Shown: piece after piece, positions 38,101 to 52,153 of the stretch
Numbering within the stretch: the stretch's first letter is position 1
Layout: every line of letters begins with the position of its first letter
Origin: Paracentrotus lividus
Taxonomy: Eukaryota; Echinodermata; Echinoidea; Camarodonta; Echinidae
NCBI GenBank assembly: GCA_940671915.1
Contig: CALNVZ010003433.1
Span: forward strand, 16,776,884 to 16,840,883
Direction: 5' to 3'
Length of the DNA stretch: 64,000 bases
Notes under the pieces: model-generated
Told to the model about the DNA's origin: nothing
The model's database searches: none
The model's input: only the letters and a program-made list of their open reading frames with translations
Program-made: the position numbers and the translations under genes

Positions 38101-41100
38101 CTCAAGATTAAACCCCAAATTAGCTGCCAATGAATGGCTAATGTCATGTTGGCCTGAGGAGAGTTGGGCGGTGTGACAGAGCTTACCAACCCATGCTGCC
38201 CCAGTTAAAATCCCTACTTTCTCCTGAGTGAAGAATTTCATTTATATCAATCCACCATCTTATTATGAATGCAATAAAAAATTACCCATTTTCACTGTGC
38301 CATTATATATAACTGTTGGTGAAGTTGTATAATATTACACTCCAGTATTTTGGCTGCCATACATGTAATATTTTTATGCCTCCGCCACCGAAGGTGGTGC
38401 TGGAGGCATTATGTTTTCGGGTTGTCCGTCCGTCCGTCTGTCCGTCCGTACGTCCGTCCTGTTTTCGTTCTCGCGATAACTTAAGAACCGTTTGACGGAT
38501 CACTTTCAAACTTCGATCATGTATGCATATGGTAGGGACAATGATCTGAGTAGACTTTGGGGTCATTAGGTCAAAGGTCAAAGGTCACAGAGGTCATTGT
38601 ATGCATGAAAATGGCTCGTTCTCGCCATAACTTTAAAACCGTTGACGGGTCAACTTCAAACTTGGGTAATGTGTCCTATGGGAGGGGCAATGACTGATTA
38701 GATATTTAGGGTCATGAGTCAAAGGTCAAGGTCCAGATGTTCATTGTATACATGAAATGGTTCGTTCTCGCAATAACTTAAGAACTGTGTGACGGACAAC
38801 TTCAAACTTGAGTAATGTGGTCATAGGGAGGGCAATGAACTGATTAGATTTTGGGGTCAAAGGTCAAAGGTCACAGAGGTCATTGTATACATAAAATAGT
38901 TTTTCTCGTGATAACTAAGAACGTGAACGGATATCTTCAAACTTGGGTAATATGCTGCTATGGGAGGAGCAATGAACTGATAATGTGGGGATCATGAGGT
39001 CAAAGCGTCACAGAGGGGCCATTGTATGCATGAAAGCTTGTTCTTGCCATAACTTATGAACCGTTGACAGATCAACTTTCAAACTTGAGGTCATGTGTTG
39101 CAATTGGAGATAATGAAATGAGTAGAGTTTGAGATGAGTCAAATGTCAAAGGTCAACACGACATACATGTGAAAATGCTTGTCTTGCCTCGCGCGACGAA
39201 GTCTCGCCGGGAGGCATTATGTTTTCGGGTTGTCCGTCCGTCCCCACTTTCGTTCTCACGATAATTAAGAACTGTTTACGATGATCTTCATTCTTGGTAC
39301 ATTGTGCATACTGAGGGTGACCAATGATCTGATTAGATTTTGGGTCACGAGGTCAAAGTCAAAGGTCACAGAGGTCAAATCAAATAGGTGAATAGCTGTT
39401 CTCATGATAACTCAAGAACCGTTGTACGATCATCTCATTCTTAGTTCATGTGTTGCATACTGAGTGTGACAATGATCTGATAAAGATCTTTGGGTTCACT
39501 AAGGTCAAAGGTCAGAGGTCAAATAGGTTTTAAAAAGCTGTGTCTTATTATAATCAACAACCATTGACAGATCATCTTCATACTTGGTACATGTGTGCTC
39601 TAGGGTGACAATATATCTGATTAGATTTGTGGTTAAGGTCAAATGGTCCTTGTGTATAAATGAAAGGTGAAAGATACATGTGTCATATATTTCTGATCTG
39701 GCAATGGCGGAGGCATATATTTCGACCGTGCGCGGTCGAGGATTCATCTAGTTTTAAGATACAGAGGATGAATTTCACTATAACGTTCATATGTAAGCTA
39801 CAAACAACTTTATAAACGACTTGAAATATATTAAGATCCAAATATGGTGCCCAAAATTCTTCCTGAATTTTGACTGTTTTTCCCCATAATTGCAATCGAA
39901 TTGTTGCTAAAAATATCCTTCTCATATAAAATGTTTGTTAAGGAGAATCTATATCTGCATTTTTCAACTTCAGCTAATGAGATTAAAAGTTATTTGAGCA
40001 TCCCACTTGGCTCTTCATAGTTCAAGTTGTAGTAACTGTGACTTACAAATGACTTGGTGAACCCCCACCCTTAAATTGGATGTTATTCCTTGTTCCCTTG
40101 TCCTGGAAACTTTGCATCTCCCCCTCCCAGTTTTCATGTAACTGATTTGTTTGTCTCTATCTTTCAGCACTATTGATGATGAGGATGAACTACTCTATGG
40201 ATCATCAGAACCAGTTACCTTCACACCTGCAGCTGCTGAGGAAACAAAATCAAGGTAATTACAATAATGATGGTGATTGGTACAAGTATATCTCAAAATT
40301 TCTATTGTAATATACTCAATTATATCCCTTTTGTGAATATTCAGAAGTATCCTAAATAAACGACTGGTCAATTATCATTCATACGATGAAAAATAATTTA
40401 ACTAGGAAAAACGAATATCTGTTCAAGCTTTGAATAGTTTTTTGCTATTTTTATCATTAGCAGAACTGTGCATGTTCTTAAAAGTATTTAGTGCAAAGGC
40501 GCTACTATATGCATAATTGTTCATTGTTAAAATATATTTGGATTAACTGGATTTGGGAACAAACATGGCAGCCCAAGTACCCTTTGATCTTCTCCAAGTA
40601 GTAGTCAAAGTAGTAAGGATCAGATTGGATGTTTTACATGAATTCTGCAGATTGATTACCGTCACTATTGAGTAACTTTCAAGTGAAGCACTTTAGATCT
40701 AACTCAAATCTGGGAGATTTGGCCTATGCAGTTTATAACCATACTGTTGTTCACATGAAAAGGTCTGTTTGCTGCGCGTGGGGTGTTACTTTTTGTGCAC
40801 ATTGTCTGCACTGCAGTGGGGTGCACCAAACACATGTCACATGATGGGTTTTGACCAATACATAACCATGACGATACATAGAATGACATAACAATTTTAT
40901 ATAACAATTTTATAAATACTTTTGTAACTCTGTGCACAAAACTTTTTTGACAGGTTTATGTCTGTGACAACACGGCATTAATCCACACTAACTGTACAGT
41001 TCCAAAGTAAATGACTTTATTTACTTCAATAATCACATGACCCTCTCTTACCTTGCTTTTGTTCCCCGAGAACAATGCTAAGACCGAACCACAATAGACT

Positions 41101-44100
41101 ACCAAACATTTTTCCTACTTCACTGCCCTCCCATAATACCCTGCCTCACGCCTGCCTGAACACGACGTGGCGTTAGCCCGCCAAGGTAATTATCTTCATT
41201 CTGTTTTTTCGAGTCATGCGGACCGGACGTTCCTGAAAATCTCGGGTGAGCTCGTTCCTACTTGTGATTTGAAATTATATATTATCAAATATTGCGCTTC
41301 CAAAAGCCTCTTATTACGCCTAGCGTTAATTTTGGGTGCTTTAGGTTTATTGCGCCCCTCCTTTTGGCCAAGAATTACGTCCTTTTTCGGGCGTTTTTCT
41401 TCCGTTTCCAACCCAGTCCCACTCGTTCATTTTAACGTGGTTGTTGTCGGTCGGTCGGTTGGGCGCCTGTTTTTCCTTTGAAACTCAGTCCCGCTCTTCT
41501 CCGACTCTTCCCCTTGGGTTGTTCTCCTTTAGGAGGGTTTCCTTCTTCATTTCTAGATCATATTTGACATTCTAAGTACGTTTTTGTTATATTATTGTAC
41601 TTGTTTCCGCGGCCACGTGGCCTTTTGGCGGGAATCTTCCGGTCTTTGTTTGCCGCCATCTTGTTTGTTGGCGTGTGTGTGTGTATGTGTGGTCGAGCGC
41701 CTCTTTGTTAGTCGCTCTTCTGGTGCATATTCGTTTTTTCTTTGGTTGATTCCGGAGATTCGTCCCCGTTTTCGTCAAAAAAACAAACAAAAACAAAAAA
41801 ACAAAAAATTAATTTTTCTTTCTTCGTCTAGCCCATTCTGGACGGGGTTTTCTTTTTTGGAGTTCTCCGCGAGCCGCCTAAGTAGCCGGTCTCGCTTGTC
41901 TTACCTTAGTTTTCTAAGGAGTTAGGTTTAACGCTTACTAAGAAAATATTTTGTTCTTTTCTTTTCAGAGGCGTTCTAACCATGGACAGCAGGAGTGACT
42001 CCTCTGACGACACAGAGCTGGTGGCATTGGTCTCTTCGAAGACGGTTTCGCCGGGATCGGTAGCTTGTACGCCTCTCCTGCCTAAGAAAGGGGGGGGGGA
42101 GCACGCCAGCGACACTTGTGTCCAGCGCGGGCTCCACCTCCTCTAAGTCCAGCACTAAGAAAAGGTCTTGCAGCTCGAAGAGCACCAAGGTTAAACGTCC
42201 CACGTTTGCCAAGGTGCCTAAGACCTTGTCGTCTCGGTTGTCTCCGGCCAAGGGAACGAGTTCGTCTTCCCAGACGTCTCACCCCTCGGCCCCCCCGAGT
42301 GTAGCACAGGAAATTGCGGTTTCTGTCTCACTCGGGGATGAGAGTCGTGCGCCCACGTCTCTCGCTCAGGTATGCCCCCCGGGCGTGCCGAGTACGGTTT
42401 GGGACCCGTGCGCCGCAGTTTCTGCATCTGGCGGGACCACCTCCATCATGGGTAACCCCAGGATGGCGGCTCCGCTTCCCACGTCCGGAGTGCCCCCACC
42501 CCCGTCAAACGCTTGTTCGTATACGGCGGGTGGGCTGCAGGGCTATTACGGCTATCCCTTGGGATACGCCCAAACGCCAGCCGGGAGTTCGTTCCATCGA
42601 ACGCCCGGCCTCTCGGACCCCAGGATGTTCTACCCGAACGTCCAGGGATATTCGTTATCCGCTCAGGATGCAGCTGCTCGACCTGCATGACAGGTCCGAG
42701 AGTTGCCGAATATCCCGACCCTTGGTGGGCGCCTCCGGCACCCTACCAAGCGGGTTACGCTCCCTATCCCTCGGGCTTCGCTCCCAGAGGTGACGGGGCA
42801 GCTAACCTCCCATGGCAGTGTACACCCGGCCCTCGTCACACGACACCGGCCTGGTCACAACCACCCGCCACGTCGGCCTCTGGCTCGGACCGCCGGTCTC
42901 GGGCGTCCCGACCGTACGGCCCCCGGATATCCCGATCCTTGGTGTGTGCCTCCGGCACCCCACCAAGCGGGTTACGCTCCCTATCCTTCGGGCTCCGCCC
43001 TCAGAGGTAATGGGTCATGGTACCCCTAGTGGCAGGGTACACCTGGCCCCCGTCTCACGACACCGGCCTGGTCACAACCACCTGCCACGTCTGCCTCCAG
43101 GCCGGACCGCCCTTCCCGATCGCTACGTCGTTCTCGGCTGGCGGGGGGTCCTCTGGGCTACTAAGGCTATCCCTTGGGATATACCTCAAGCGCCCACCGG
43201 GGGTCCGTTTCTCCGGACACCTGGCCACCCGGATCCGCGGCTGTTCGGCTTTCAGAACAACCGGGGATATCAATCATCCGCTCAGGATGCGGCCGCTCGA
43301 CCTGCCTGACAGGCCCGAGAGCACCGGATATCCCGTACCTTGGTGGGTTGCACCCTACCAAGCGGGTTTTCCCCCCCTATCCCTTGGGCTTTGCGCCCAG
43401 AGGTGTCGGGACAGGGTACCCCTTGGCATGGTATACCTGGCCCCTGTCACACGACACTGGCCTGGTCTCAACCGCCCGCCTTATCAGATACCTTGGTGGT
43501 TTGTGCCTTTGGCACCCTACCACCAGGGTTTTCGCCCCCTATCCCTCGGGCTTCGCACCAGAGGTGACGGGACTAGCTACCCCTCGTGGCTTGGTATGCC
43601 TGGCCCTTGTCACACGACACGGGTCTGGTCTCAACCGCCCGCCACTTCAGGTACCTTGGTGGTTTGTGCCTTCGGCACCCTACCAAGCGGGTTTCGCTCC
43701 CTATCCCTTGGGCTTCGCGCCCAGAGGTGACGGGACAGGCTACCCCTCGTGGCATGGTAGGCCTGGCCCTTGTCACACGGCATCGGCCTGGTCACAACCG
43801 CCGGCAACTTCGGCCCCCGGCTCGGACCGCTCTTCGCCCGCCTTTTACTTCGGTATGGATGGCAATGCGAGAAGTCCTCCCCGGGTTTTTCCCCCTCCCA
43901 GCCTGGCGGCTCTTGGGATGTGGGATCGGTGACCCACTCCGAACAGACATCGGAGTTCTCGTTCACCCAACCCGGGCTGCCCCGGGAGGCTTCTCCGTCT
44001 CGGCCGCCTACAGCGGATCCCGAGTCAGATTGGTCGGAAGAGGTTTTGTTGGCTCAGAGTCAAAGTCTAGTTCAGACTCTGACAACACGGAAGCCGACCC

Positions 44101-47100
44101 GCATACGAGCACCTCGGCAGGATTCTTTCTTCCCTCGGCTCGGAGGATTGGGCGATATCTCTCGATTCGTAGAGATGCGTACTTCCATGTGCCTCAGACT
44201 TGTCGTCTACCTGACGATTGACTTTTAGTAGCCAACTCCAGGGAGCTGCTCCATCCCAGCCTCGCACACCAGTTTACCTGGGAGCCGAGTTGGTTTTTGA
44301 TCGGGAGCGAGCTAGGAGTTTCGTCTCCAAGGACCTGGGTCCCCCTCCCGCCGGAGGTGGCCCGGCTGCCAGCCCCGTGGAAGAGCCTTGTGTTTCTTTC
44401 CAGGGACATGCCCTTTCGTGTGACTCTACCATCTGTGTCGATTTCCACGGACGCGTCACTTCAGGGCTGGGGCGGCCTATGCGAAGGTCAGTGGACGACG
44501 GGGGACTGGTCTCAACTGATCTCCCCTCCCCACATCAATGTGTTAGAGATGTTGAGGGTTCAGTCATCCCTGGTTTTTTTCCAGGATCGACTGTTATGCC
44601 GCTAGGTTCTCCTTTTGACGGACAATTGTAAGCGTGGCGGCTTACATCTATTGTCAAGGAGACACACACTCCCGGAGCTTGAACCGCATGACGGCTCAGC
44701 TGTGGAGATGGTGCAGGGAGAAAAGTATCCTCCCGTCTGCCTCGTACCTACTGGGCCGGGAGAATGTTATAGAGGACTTCTGTCCCGCAACAAATCTCTC
44801 CCTTTGGTTTGGTCTCTCCGTCAGACCCTCTTCGAGCGGCTGATGAGGAGTTGGGACCCGAGAGCGTACGTTCAAGTCGCGCTCTCGTTCAGCCGGAACG
44901 GGTTGAGAATTTATGCATTCCCTCCTTTTCCGCTGATCCCCCTAGTGCTAGCCAAGCTAGTGGAGGACGGGGCTTGGATGATGCTATAGCCCCGCACTGA
45001 CCGGGCAGACCATGGTTTCCTCGCCTTCGCGAGCTTGGTCGGCCGTCCGTGACCCCTCCCTCGGTGGCGGGACGTTGTGAGCCAGCCGATTTCCGGCGCT
45101 CTTTCAGAGCATCCGACTCGGCTTCGCTTGACTGCGTGGCCGTTGTCAGGTCGTAGGCAATCTCGTTTGGCTTCTCGGAGAGGGCCTCGGCTCTCATGGC
45201 CGGGAGCCGGAGGGAGTCGACGCTAAGGGTGTATAACTTCCGTCTAGCTGCCTTTTCTGAGTGGTGCGAAGAGAAGGGTTGCTCCCCCAGAGGGACCCCA
45301 TGCCCGGTCTTAGCGGATTTTTAATCCACCTTTTGACTAGGGCCGTTCTCTTTCGACCTTACGAGCCTATCGTTCTGCCATTGCGGCAATTCACGATGGT
45401 TTTCTGATGGCTCTAACGTTTCCAACTCTCCCGAGTTAAGCCGCTTGCTTAGGTCGTTCTTTCTGCGAAGACCTCAGTCTACTCCCCTAGCTCCTTCTTG
45501 GAGTTTGCCCAAGGTTTTGGAGGCGTTAGCTAACCCTCCTTTCGAGCCGCTGTCGGAAGCTTTGTTTCACCACTTGACAGTTAAGTCGGTCTTCTTAGTG
45601 GCGGTGGCCTCAGGCCACAGACGAAGCTCGTTTCAGGCCCTTAGTGCAGCTGAGGGCCACTTTAGGTTCGAACCTCGGGGAGTGCGTCTTCGCCCTGAGC
45701 CTCGTTTCATTGCAAGAACCAGACTGCCTCTGCGGGACTGGTGGAGATCTTTCTCAACAAGCTCTCCTCCTTCTCTTCAGTCCCGGAGGATAAGGTGTGG
45801 TGTCCGGTTAGGGCCCTTAAATGGTACCTCTCCAGATCCGAATCTCGTCTTAAGAGCGATAAACTCTTCATCATCACTCGAGATTCCTTTTCTGCCGCTT
45901 CCCCCGACTCCATCTCCAGATGGATCGTGGAGGGAATTAAAGCGGCGGGGTCCTGACGCCTTGATGTCAAGGAAGGGCCCCCAAAGCTCACGATACCCAG
46001 AGGTAATCAGGCTTCTTTGGTGCTTTTTGCAGGCGTTCCCACTGAGGATGTTTTGAGGCAGCGTAACTGACGTCTCTAGTAATTCCTTCATTTCATTTTA
46101 CCTACTGTGACGTTTGCAAATGGGTGAGAGCGTTTTTGGTGTCTCGGGCGTTGTCTGGCGCCCACCGCGAGACTATCAAAGGCCTCCTTAGCCCTCCGCC
46201 TGACTCTCTTTTTGTCCACCCTTGGTGTCGGTGCTGGTCCTGTTTTGGACTAAGCAAGGAAGAGAGGTCTGTGATTATTGAGTAAATTTAGTAAATTTAG
46301 CACTAATTTTAATTATATTACGAGATAATCACATGAACCCTCTCTTACGCCCCTCCCTCCGGCCCCCAACCTGTCTCTTTGACGATGTCGATTTGGTTGG
46401 TTCAGAATGAAGATAATTGCCTTGGCGGGCTAACGCCACGTCGTGTTCCGGCAGGCGTGAGGCAGGTATTATGGGAGGAGTGAAGTAGGAAAATGTTTGG
46501 TAGTCTATTGTGGTTCGTCTTAGCATTGTTCTCGGGGAACAAAAGCAAGGTAAGAGAGGGTCATGTGATTATCTCGTAAATAATAAAACTTAGTGCTAAT
46601 TTTACCAATTATCGTATATTTTATCATTTGAATTCTCTTTGCACATAGCACTAGTGAAGAAACAGTGAGAAGACCTCTCCTCACAAGAGACTACATTTAC
46701 TGTGTGGTCTTCTGTAGAGAAAATGGACAATTAGAGGTAAGGATATGTGTGCTAATACTATTAATACTTCAAATTTGTGAACTATTTTAAACTGTCACGC
46801 ACCTTATCAAGCGTAGTTTGTATAGTTTTTCTCTTTTTATGCCTCCGCCACCGAAGTGGTGCCGGAGGCATTATGTTTTCGGTTGTCCGCCGTCCGTCGT
46901 AGTCCGTTACCGTTTTCGTTCTCCTTACGCGATAACTTAAAGAACCGTTTGACGGATCACTTCCAAACTTGGATCATAGTATGCATATGGTAGGGACAAT
47001 GACTGATTAGACTGTTGGGGTCCATTAGGTCAAAGGTCAAAGTCATCAGAGGTCATTGTATGCATGAAAATGGTCTCGTTCTCGCCATAACTTGAAAAAA

Positions 47101-48449
47101 CCGTTTGAAGGGTCAACTTTAAACTTGGTAATGTGTGCCTATCGGGAGGGGCAATGAACTGATTAAGATTTAGGGGTCATGAGGTCAAAGGTCAAAGGGT
47201 CACAGGATGTCATTGTATACATGAAAATGGTTGTTCTCTGCAATAACTTAAGAACTGTGTGACGGTCAACTTCAACTTGAAGTAATGTGTTGGCATATGG
47301 GAGGGGCAATTGAACTGATAGATTTTGGTGGGGTCAAAGGTCACAGAGGTCATTGTATACATAAAATAGTTTGTTTCTCGTGATAACTTAAGACTGTGTA
47401 ACGGATCATCTTCAAACTGGGTAATATGTTGCATATGGGACGGACAAGTAACCTGATTAGAATTTAGAGTCATGAGGTCAAAGTTCAAAGGCCACAGACG
47501 TCATTGTATACATTGAAAATGGCACGTTCTTGCTGTAACTTCTGAAACGCGTTTAATGGATCAACTTCAAAACTTGGGTCATGTGGGAGGAAAGATGAAC
47601 TGATTAGATTTTGAGGTCAGGACATCAAAGGTCACTGGTTATTTATGTAAATGATCGTTTGTGAAATTTCTGAAGGACCTTTGACAGATCAACTTAAAAA
47701 CATGTTTACCGTATCCTTTTTATTACATCATTAGCCATCCTTCCTGAAGTTGGAAATAATTCTGATAATACAACTTTAATAGATTTGGGTCAATATCTCA
47801 AAGATGTCAATGGTATAAATGGATGTAAATACTCAACATGCGCATGCCTTTTTTTTTTCCGATGTGGCAATACGGAGGCATGCCTTCCGACCGTGCGCGG
47901 TCGAAGATTCATCTAGTTTTTTTTCTATTTTTGTCTTCCAATGCCCCTTTTATCATCATGGGAGTTTGTGCAATGCTTGAAAGGGAATAAACCACTCAGA
48001 GAAAATGGGCTTAGAAGAATCAAAAGTGATTGATAAACACATTCAGACATCAATGGGATAGATTTCAATTTTTAAACATTCAGCTCAATACTGATACATT
48101 GATTAGCAATGGGGCCATAATGTGTGGTATGATATATTGAGAACTTTTCAAATACTTGTACACACATCTTGATGAAAGATATGCCCTTTGAAAAATTAAT
48201 TGAAATCAAATCTCATAGATATCTCCTCATATTGCTCCATTTTATTATTGAATATACTCATGGCAGATATGTTGATTTTCTGTACATGATTTCTTATAAA
48301 CAATTTTTTTTTCTTCCCAATTTCTTGCTTCATAGATGTATAGCCTACCAGACATGGTATTAGCCTTCCTTGTCAAGAACTTTCCTATGGCATCCAAGGT
48401 TTTAGTGGATAGTGGATCTGCTTTCATGTCAGGGTAAGGATGATGATGG

Positions 48450-48523
<74 letters not shown>

Positions 48524-48536
48524 GTGATGGTGATGG

Positions 48537-48581
<45 letters not shown>

Positions 48582-51500
48582 CGACGAAGACGACGATGAT
48601 GACATGTTTTCATGTCAGGGTAAGGATGATGATGATGATGATGATGCTGATGATGATGGTGGTAGTGGTGGTGGTGGTGTTGATGATGATGATGATGATG
48701 ATGCTATAATGTTGATAATGATGGGGATGATTTGGGTATAGGGTTTTTTTTTTTGTGTGTGTGTGTGTATGTGGAAATTATATCCAATCTATTAAACAAA
48801 CGTTAACTTTTAATACAGTCAACCTTGCCTAAAGTCGAATACGTAAGGACTGAAGAAATAGCTAGAACTAGAACTAACTTAGAAAAACTTGACTTATTTC
48901 AAAAGATCTGTAACTTGGTTGATTATTCAACTTATGTGAATTTAATTTAGGCAAACTTTACTGTGCTTCTTTTCCAACTTTTATAAAGGTTAACTTTAAA
49001 TAATTGTTACAATAACCTCTTATTTTCCAGGGATCAAAGCCAGCAGCATGAAATGCTTCAGCAGGTCCAAGAGGTACTCTTAGTTGGTTTTGGCCATGAG
49101 AGGAAAAAGATCTATATGCTGGTAAGTCTTGCTCTATAGTAGGAAAAGTTCTGATTAGTTTTACCATTAGTAGACCCACATGAGGTTTTACGTGACAAAG
49201 ATCAATTGATAACTATAGTGTGGACATGATAGAAAGAGGAAGAAACAAAAAGAAATCAAATACTGGTAATATAAAGAAATGACTTAGATTTGTTTTTTTT
49301 ATTACATGATGGCCACATAGTGAAAGCATACTCCAATTACAAATCTTGTCATAATGAAGTTTGAAACGTTTTAATGCCAGGATTTGTACTACTGTATAAG
49401 TGGTTATTTTCGGGGTGACTTTATTTTTGCGAATTTCGCGAGTCGTTCATCGCAAAAATTTCCACTTCAGTACAAGGCTATTTATAGTAATGAAGTCATC
49501 ACCAAAATCGCGAAATTTTGCTCTCGCGAATTTCCCCAAATAGTCCAAAATTGCGGAAATATCTGTACCCGAAAATATTGGCTTATACAGTATACATTCA
49601 TGATATATAGTACTTCTTACATGTTAGGTTAGTCTTTACTATCATGTTCCCACTCATAAATGATGATGAAATCCTCTTTTGCAACAGAAAGTTTTGCATA
49701 AAAGGAATTACTATCTCTCTGCATGAAATTTATCAGTATATTTCCATGAATCAAGCAATCCTCATTAAAAGTAGACACTTAGGATGGAGGTTGATTTCAA
49801 TATGATATGAGTTAATATGAAATTAGATCAAATTGTATATGTTGTCTTTTATTTCAGGCTCTAGTTGAAGATGATGTCATGATCTATGAAGCATTCCCGT
49901 ACGACACAGTCACACAAGAAAACCATCTCAGGGTTCGGTTTAGGAAGGTAATTGTATGTTTAATGAATATCTATGATATAGATATACATGTATAGGACCT
50001 CCAATCCATCATGCTTGAGTATAATACTGGTTCTAATTGTAACTCACAGCATTTAAGGAATGTTTTCATACTGCACTATTATGTCTTTCCTTAATTGTAT
50101 TTAAAGAATATATTAAATGTCTTTTTGATGCTGTCAAACTATTATAATCTATGACATGTCAGCTCGAATACACTAATATATATATTTTTTTTTTACTGTT
50201 TCCAAAATATTCTTAAATTTAATCCTAAAGCTCTTAATTCAACATATTAATGTATCTAATCTGGATATGGCCCACATTTTAGCTTACCTGGGCTATTTTG
50301 TGAGCTTAAAGTCCTGGGGGGGGGGGGGGCCTTTAGGGCCCCCCCCTTTGAGATCTCGGCCGTGGTAAGCGCGATCGCGACAAAAATTTGCATGAAGGTA
50401 GAGAATTACATAATCTACGCGGTTGCATAGGTAAATTGAACTAAATTTGTATATTTTATTTTATATGAATTAATTATGCTAATTTATTCATGAAATCATA
50501 CTTTTTGTTCTAATTCACTAAATAAAGCTCTTAGTAACCTAATTTTTTGTGAAAATATTCTTTATGGCATTCCTAAGAAATGTAGATGAAAAAAAAATCC
50601 GGTACCAAAATCGATTTCTTATGTATTTTATTGTTTTTTAATTTCTTATGTATTTCTTTGTTTTTTTACCTTTTTATTTTTATTGTTTTTTCGACACAAT
50701 TCATCCGTGACATTATTTCGGCCATAAATAGCATCAAATTAAATGCCTCTTGTCAATAAAATAAAGAATAATCACTCATTTATGAATTCTAGCTGAAAAC
50801 ACATTTTGTATTGACTTTGTACATGAAATCACGTTTTTGAGCCATTTTCGGTCTGATGGAAATTTTTGAAAATCGTGGAACTTCGTAACGGTACGCCTGA
50901 TTTTCGCGAAAATAGTTTTAAAAGATGCGCAAGACTTGAAAGTAAAAAGTCGGCAAGCGGCGCGATCAAAAAATTTCGCACTGCGGATTTATCGCAAAAA
51001 ATTTCGAGGGAGGCCTTAAAGGCCCTCCCCCCCAGGTAAGTTAGGGTTAATCTAATAATGACTTCATAATTGTTGTTAAAGACTTTTTATTTGTCTCTTT
51101 TGCCTGGCCTCATTAAAATTTTGCCATTTAAATTAATTGTGATTTTATTGGTGAATTTGAGGGAAGGGGGTCACATATGTCATCCTTAAATTTAAAATAT
51201 AATGGGTTTCTCAACAGATCCCTCATAAGATGTTAATGAAAGCTAAGAAGGCAAGGTCATCTAAGAAGCCAACAACAGAGGGCAGTAGTAAGACAGAGAC
51301 GGAGACCCAAGCTGAAAGTGATACGACCAAGACCCAATCAAGGAGGATCAATAGATTACGAGAGTTCCACAATGTACAGACATACTCTGGGGTAAGAGAA
51401 TATATCACATAATAGCTTGAAATTCTACGATCCTGAAATATTAAAATGTTTTTGAATTTCTTTGAAGATTTTTTTTATTGTTTAGGTTATATGCCTAGTA

Positions 51501-52120
51501 ACATACACAAATGTATTTCATTTATTGGAAAATTGCTATGGCCAATCAATGTCATTGTTGCACACTCTTTTTGTTAAAAACAAACGTCCTTTACCTCCTC
51601 ATGTGCAAATTATAACTCTGTAAAATGATGAATTAGGTCTTGTATAATATTTTTCACTTCAATTGTTTTACTTCTAATCTTGCAGGTATTCATTAGTGGG
51701 TCGCATCCATACTGGCTGTTTGTCACCTCAAGAGGTGCCCTGCGGACACACCCCATGCCAGTAGATGGCGCTATTTCATGCTTTGCTTCATTCCATAACG
51801 TCAACTGTCCCAATGGTTTCCTGTATTTCAACAGAAAGGTGAGATTCAATATAAAAATCATGTTGTACTTGGATATTGTATTTTATAAAATAATTTTCCA
51901 AAAAAAAAGTAATCTACCTTGATATCATGATAAACTAGTTTAAGACATTTCCCATCATTTCTCTTTGCTAGGTTCTGTTGAAAATGTATTTTATTCCAAA
52001 CTGAAACTGAATATTTATCTTAATGATTTAAAAGATGTTGAATACAAAAATAAAATACAGAGACATTGAAGAATTATAGATTTATCATAATTGAATGAAG
52101 TTTATATATCCAGTTTATCT

Positions 52121-52153
<33 letters not shown>

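Larger units (their letters stand above)
41029..46572 (+). mobile_element. DIRS-type tyrosine-recombinase retrotransposon, decayed
   Basis: This is a GC-rich island in AT-rich intron 21. It has inverted terminal repeats of about 170 bp (41029-41201 and 46403-46572) and an internal segment at 46290-46350 that repeats the outer end of the repeat, as in the internal complementary region of DIRS elements. Gag-like, RT/RNase H and tyrosine recombinase remnants follow in DIRS order. There is no aspartic protease or DDE integrase. Similarity to the internal segment continues outward to about 46600, so the true right edge may be there and the left edge near 41010. No target duplication was seen, as expected for this group. 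Confidence 0.88.

Noticed and set aside
42314-43966. Many overlapping Pro/Arg-rich open frames on both strands
   Set aside because: GC-rich repeated Gag region of the DIRS element gives stop-poor shadows. Only the frame starting at 41982 and its continuation fit a Gag-like reading.
48245-48741. Open frames with long poly-His, poly-Asp or poly-Met runs
   Set aside because: They are the six-frame reading of the (GAT)n microsatellite after CPSF1 exon 23.
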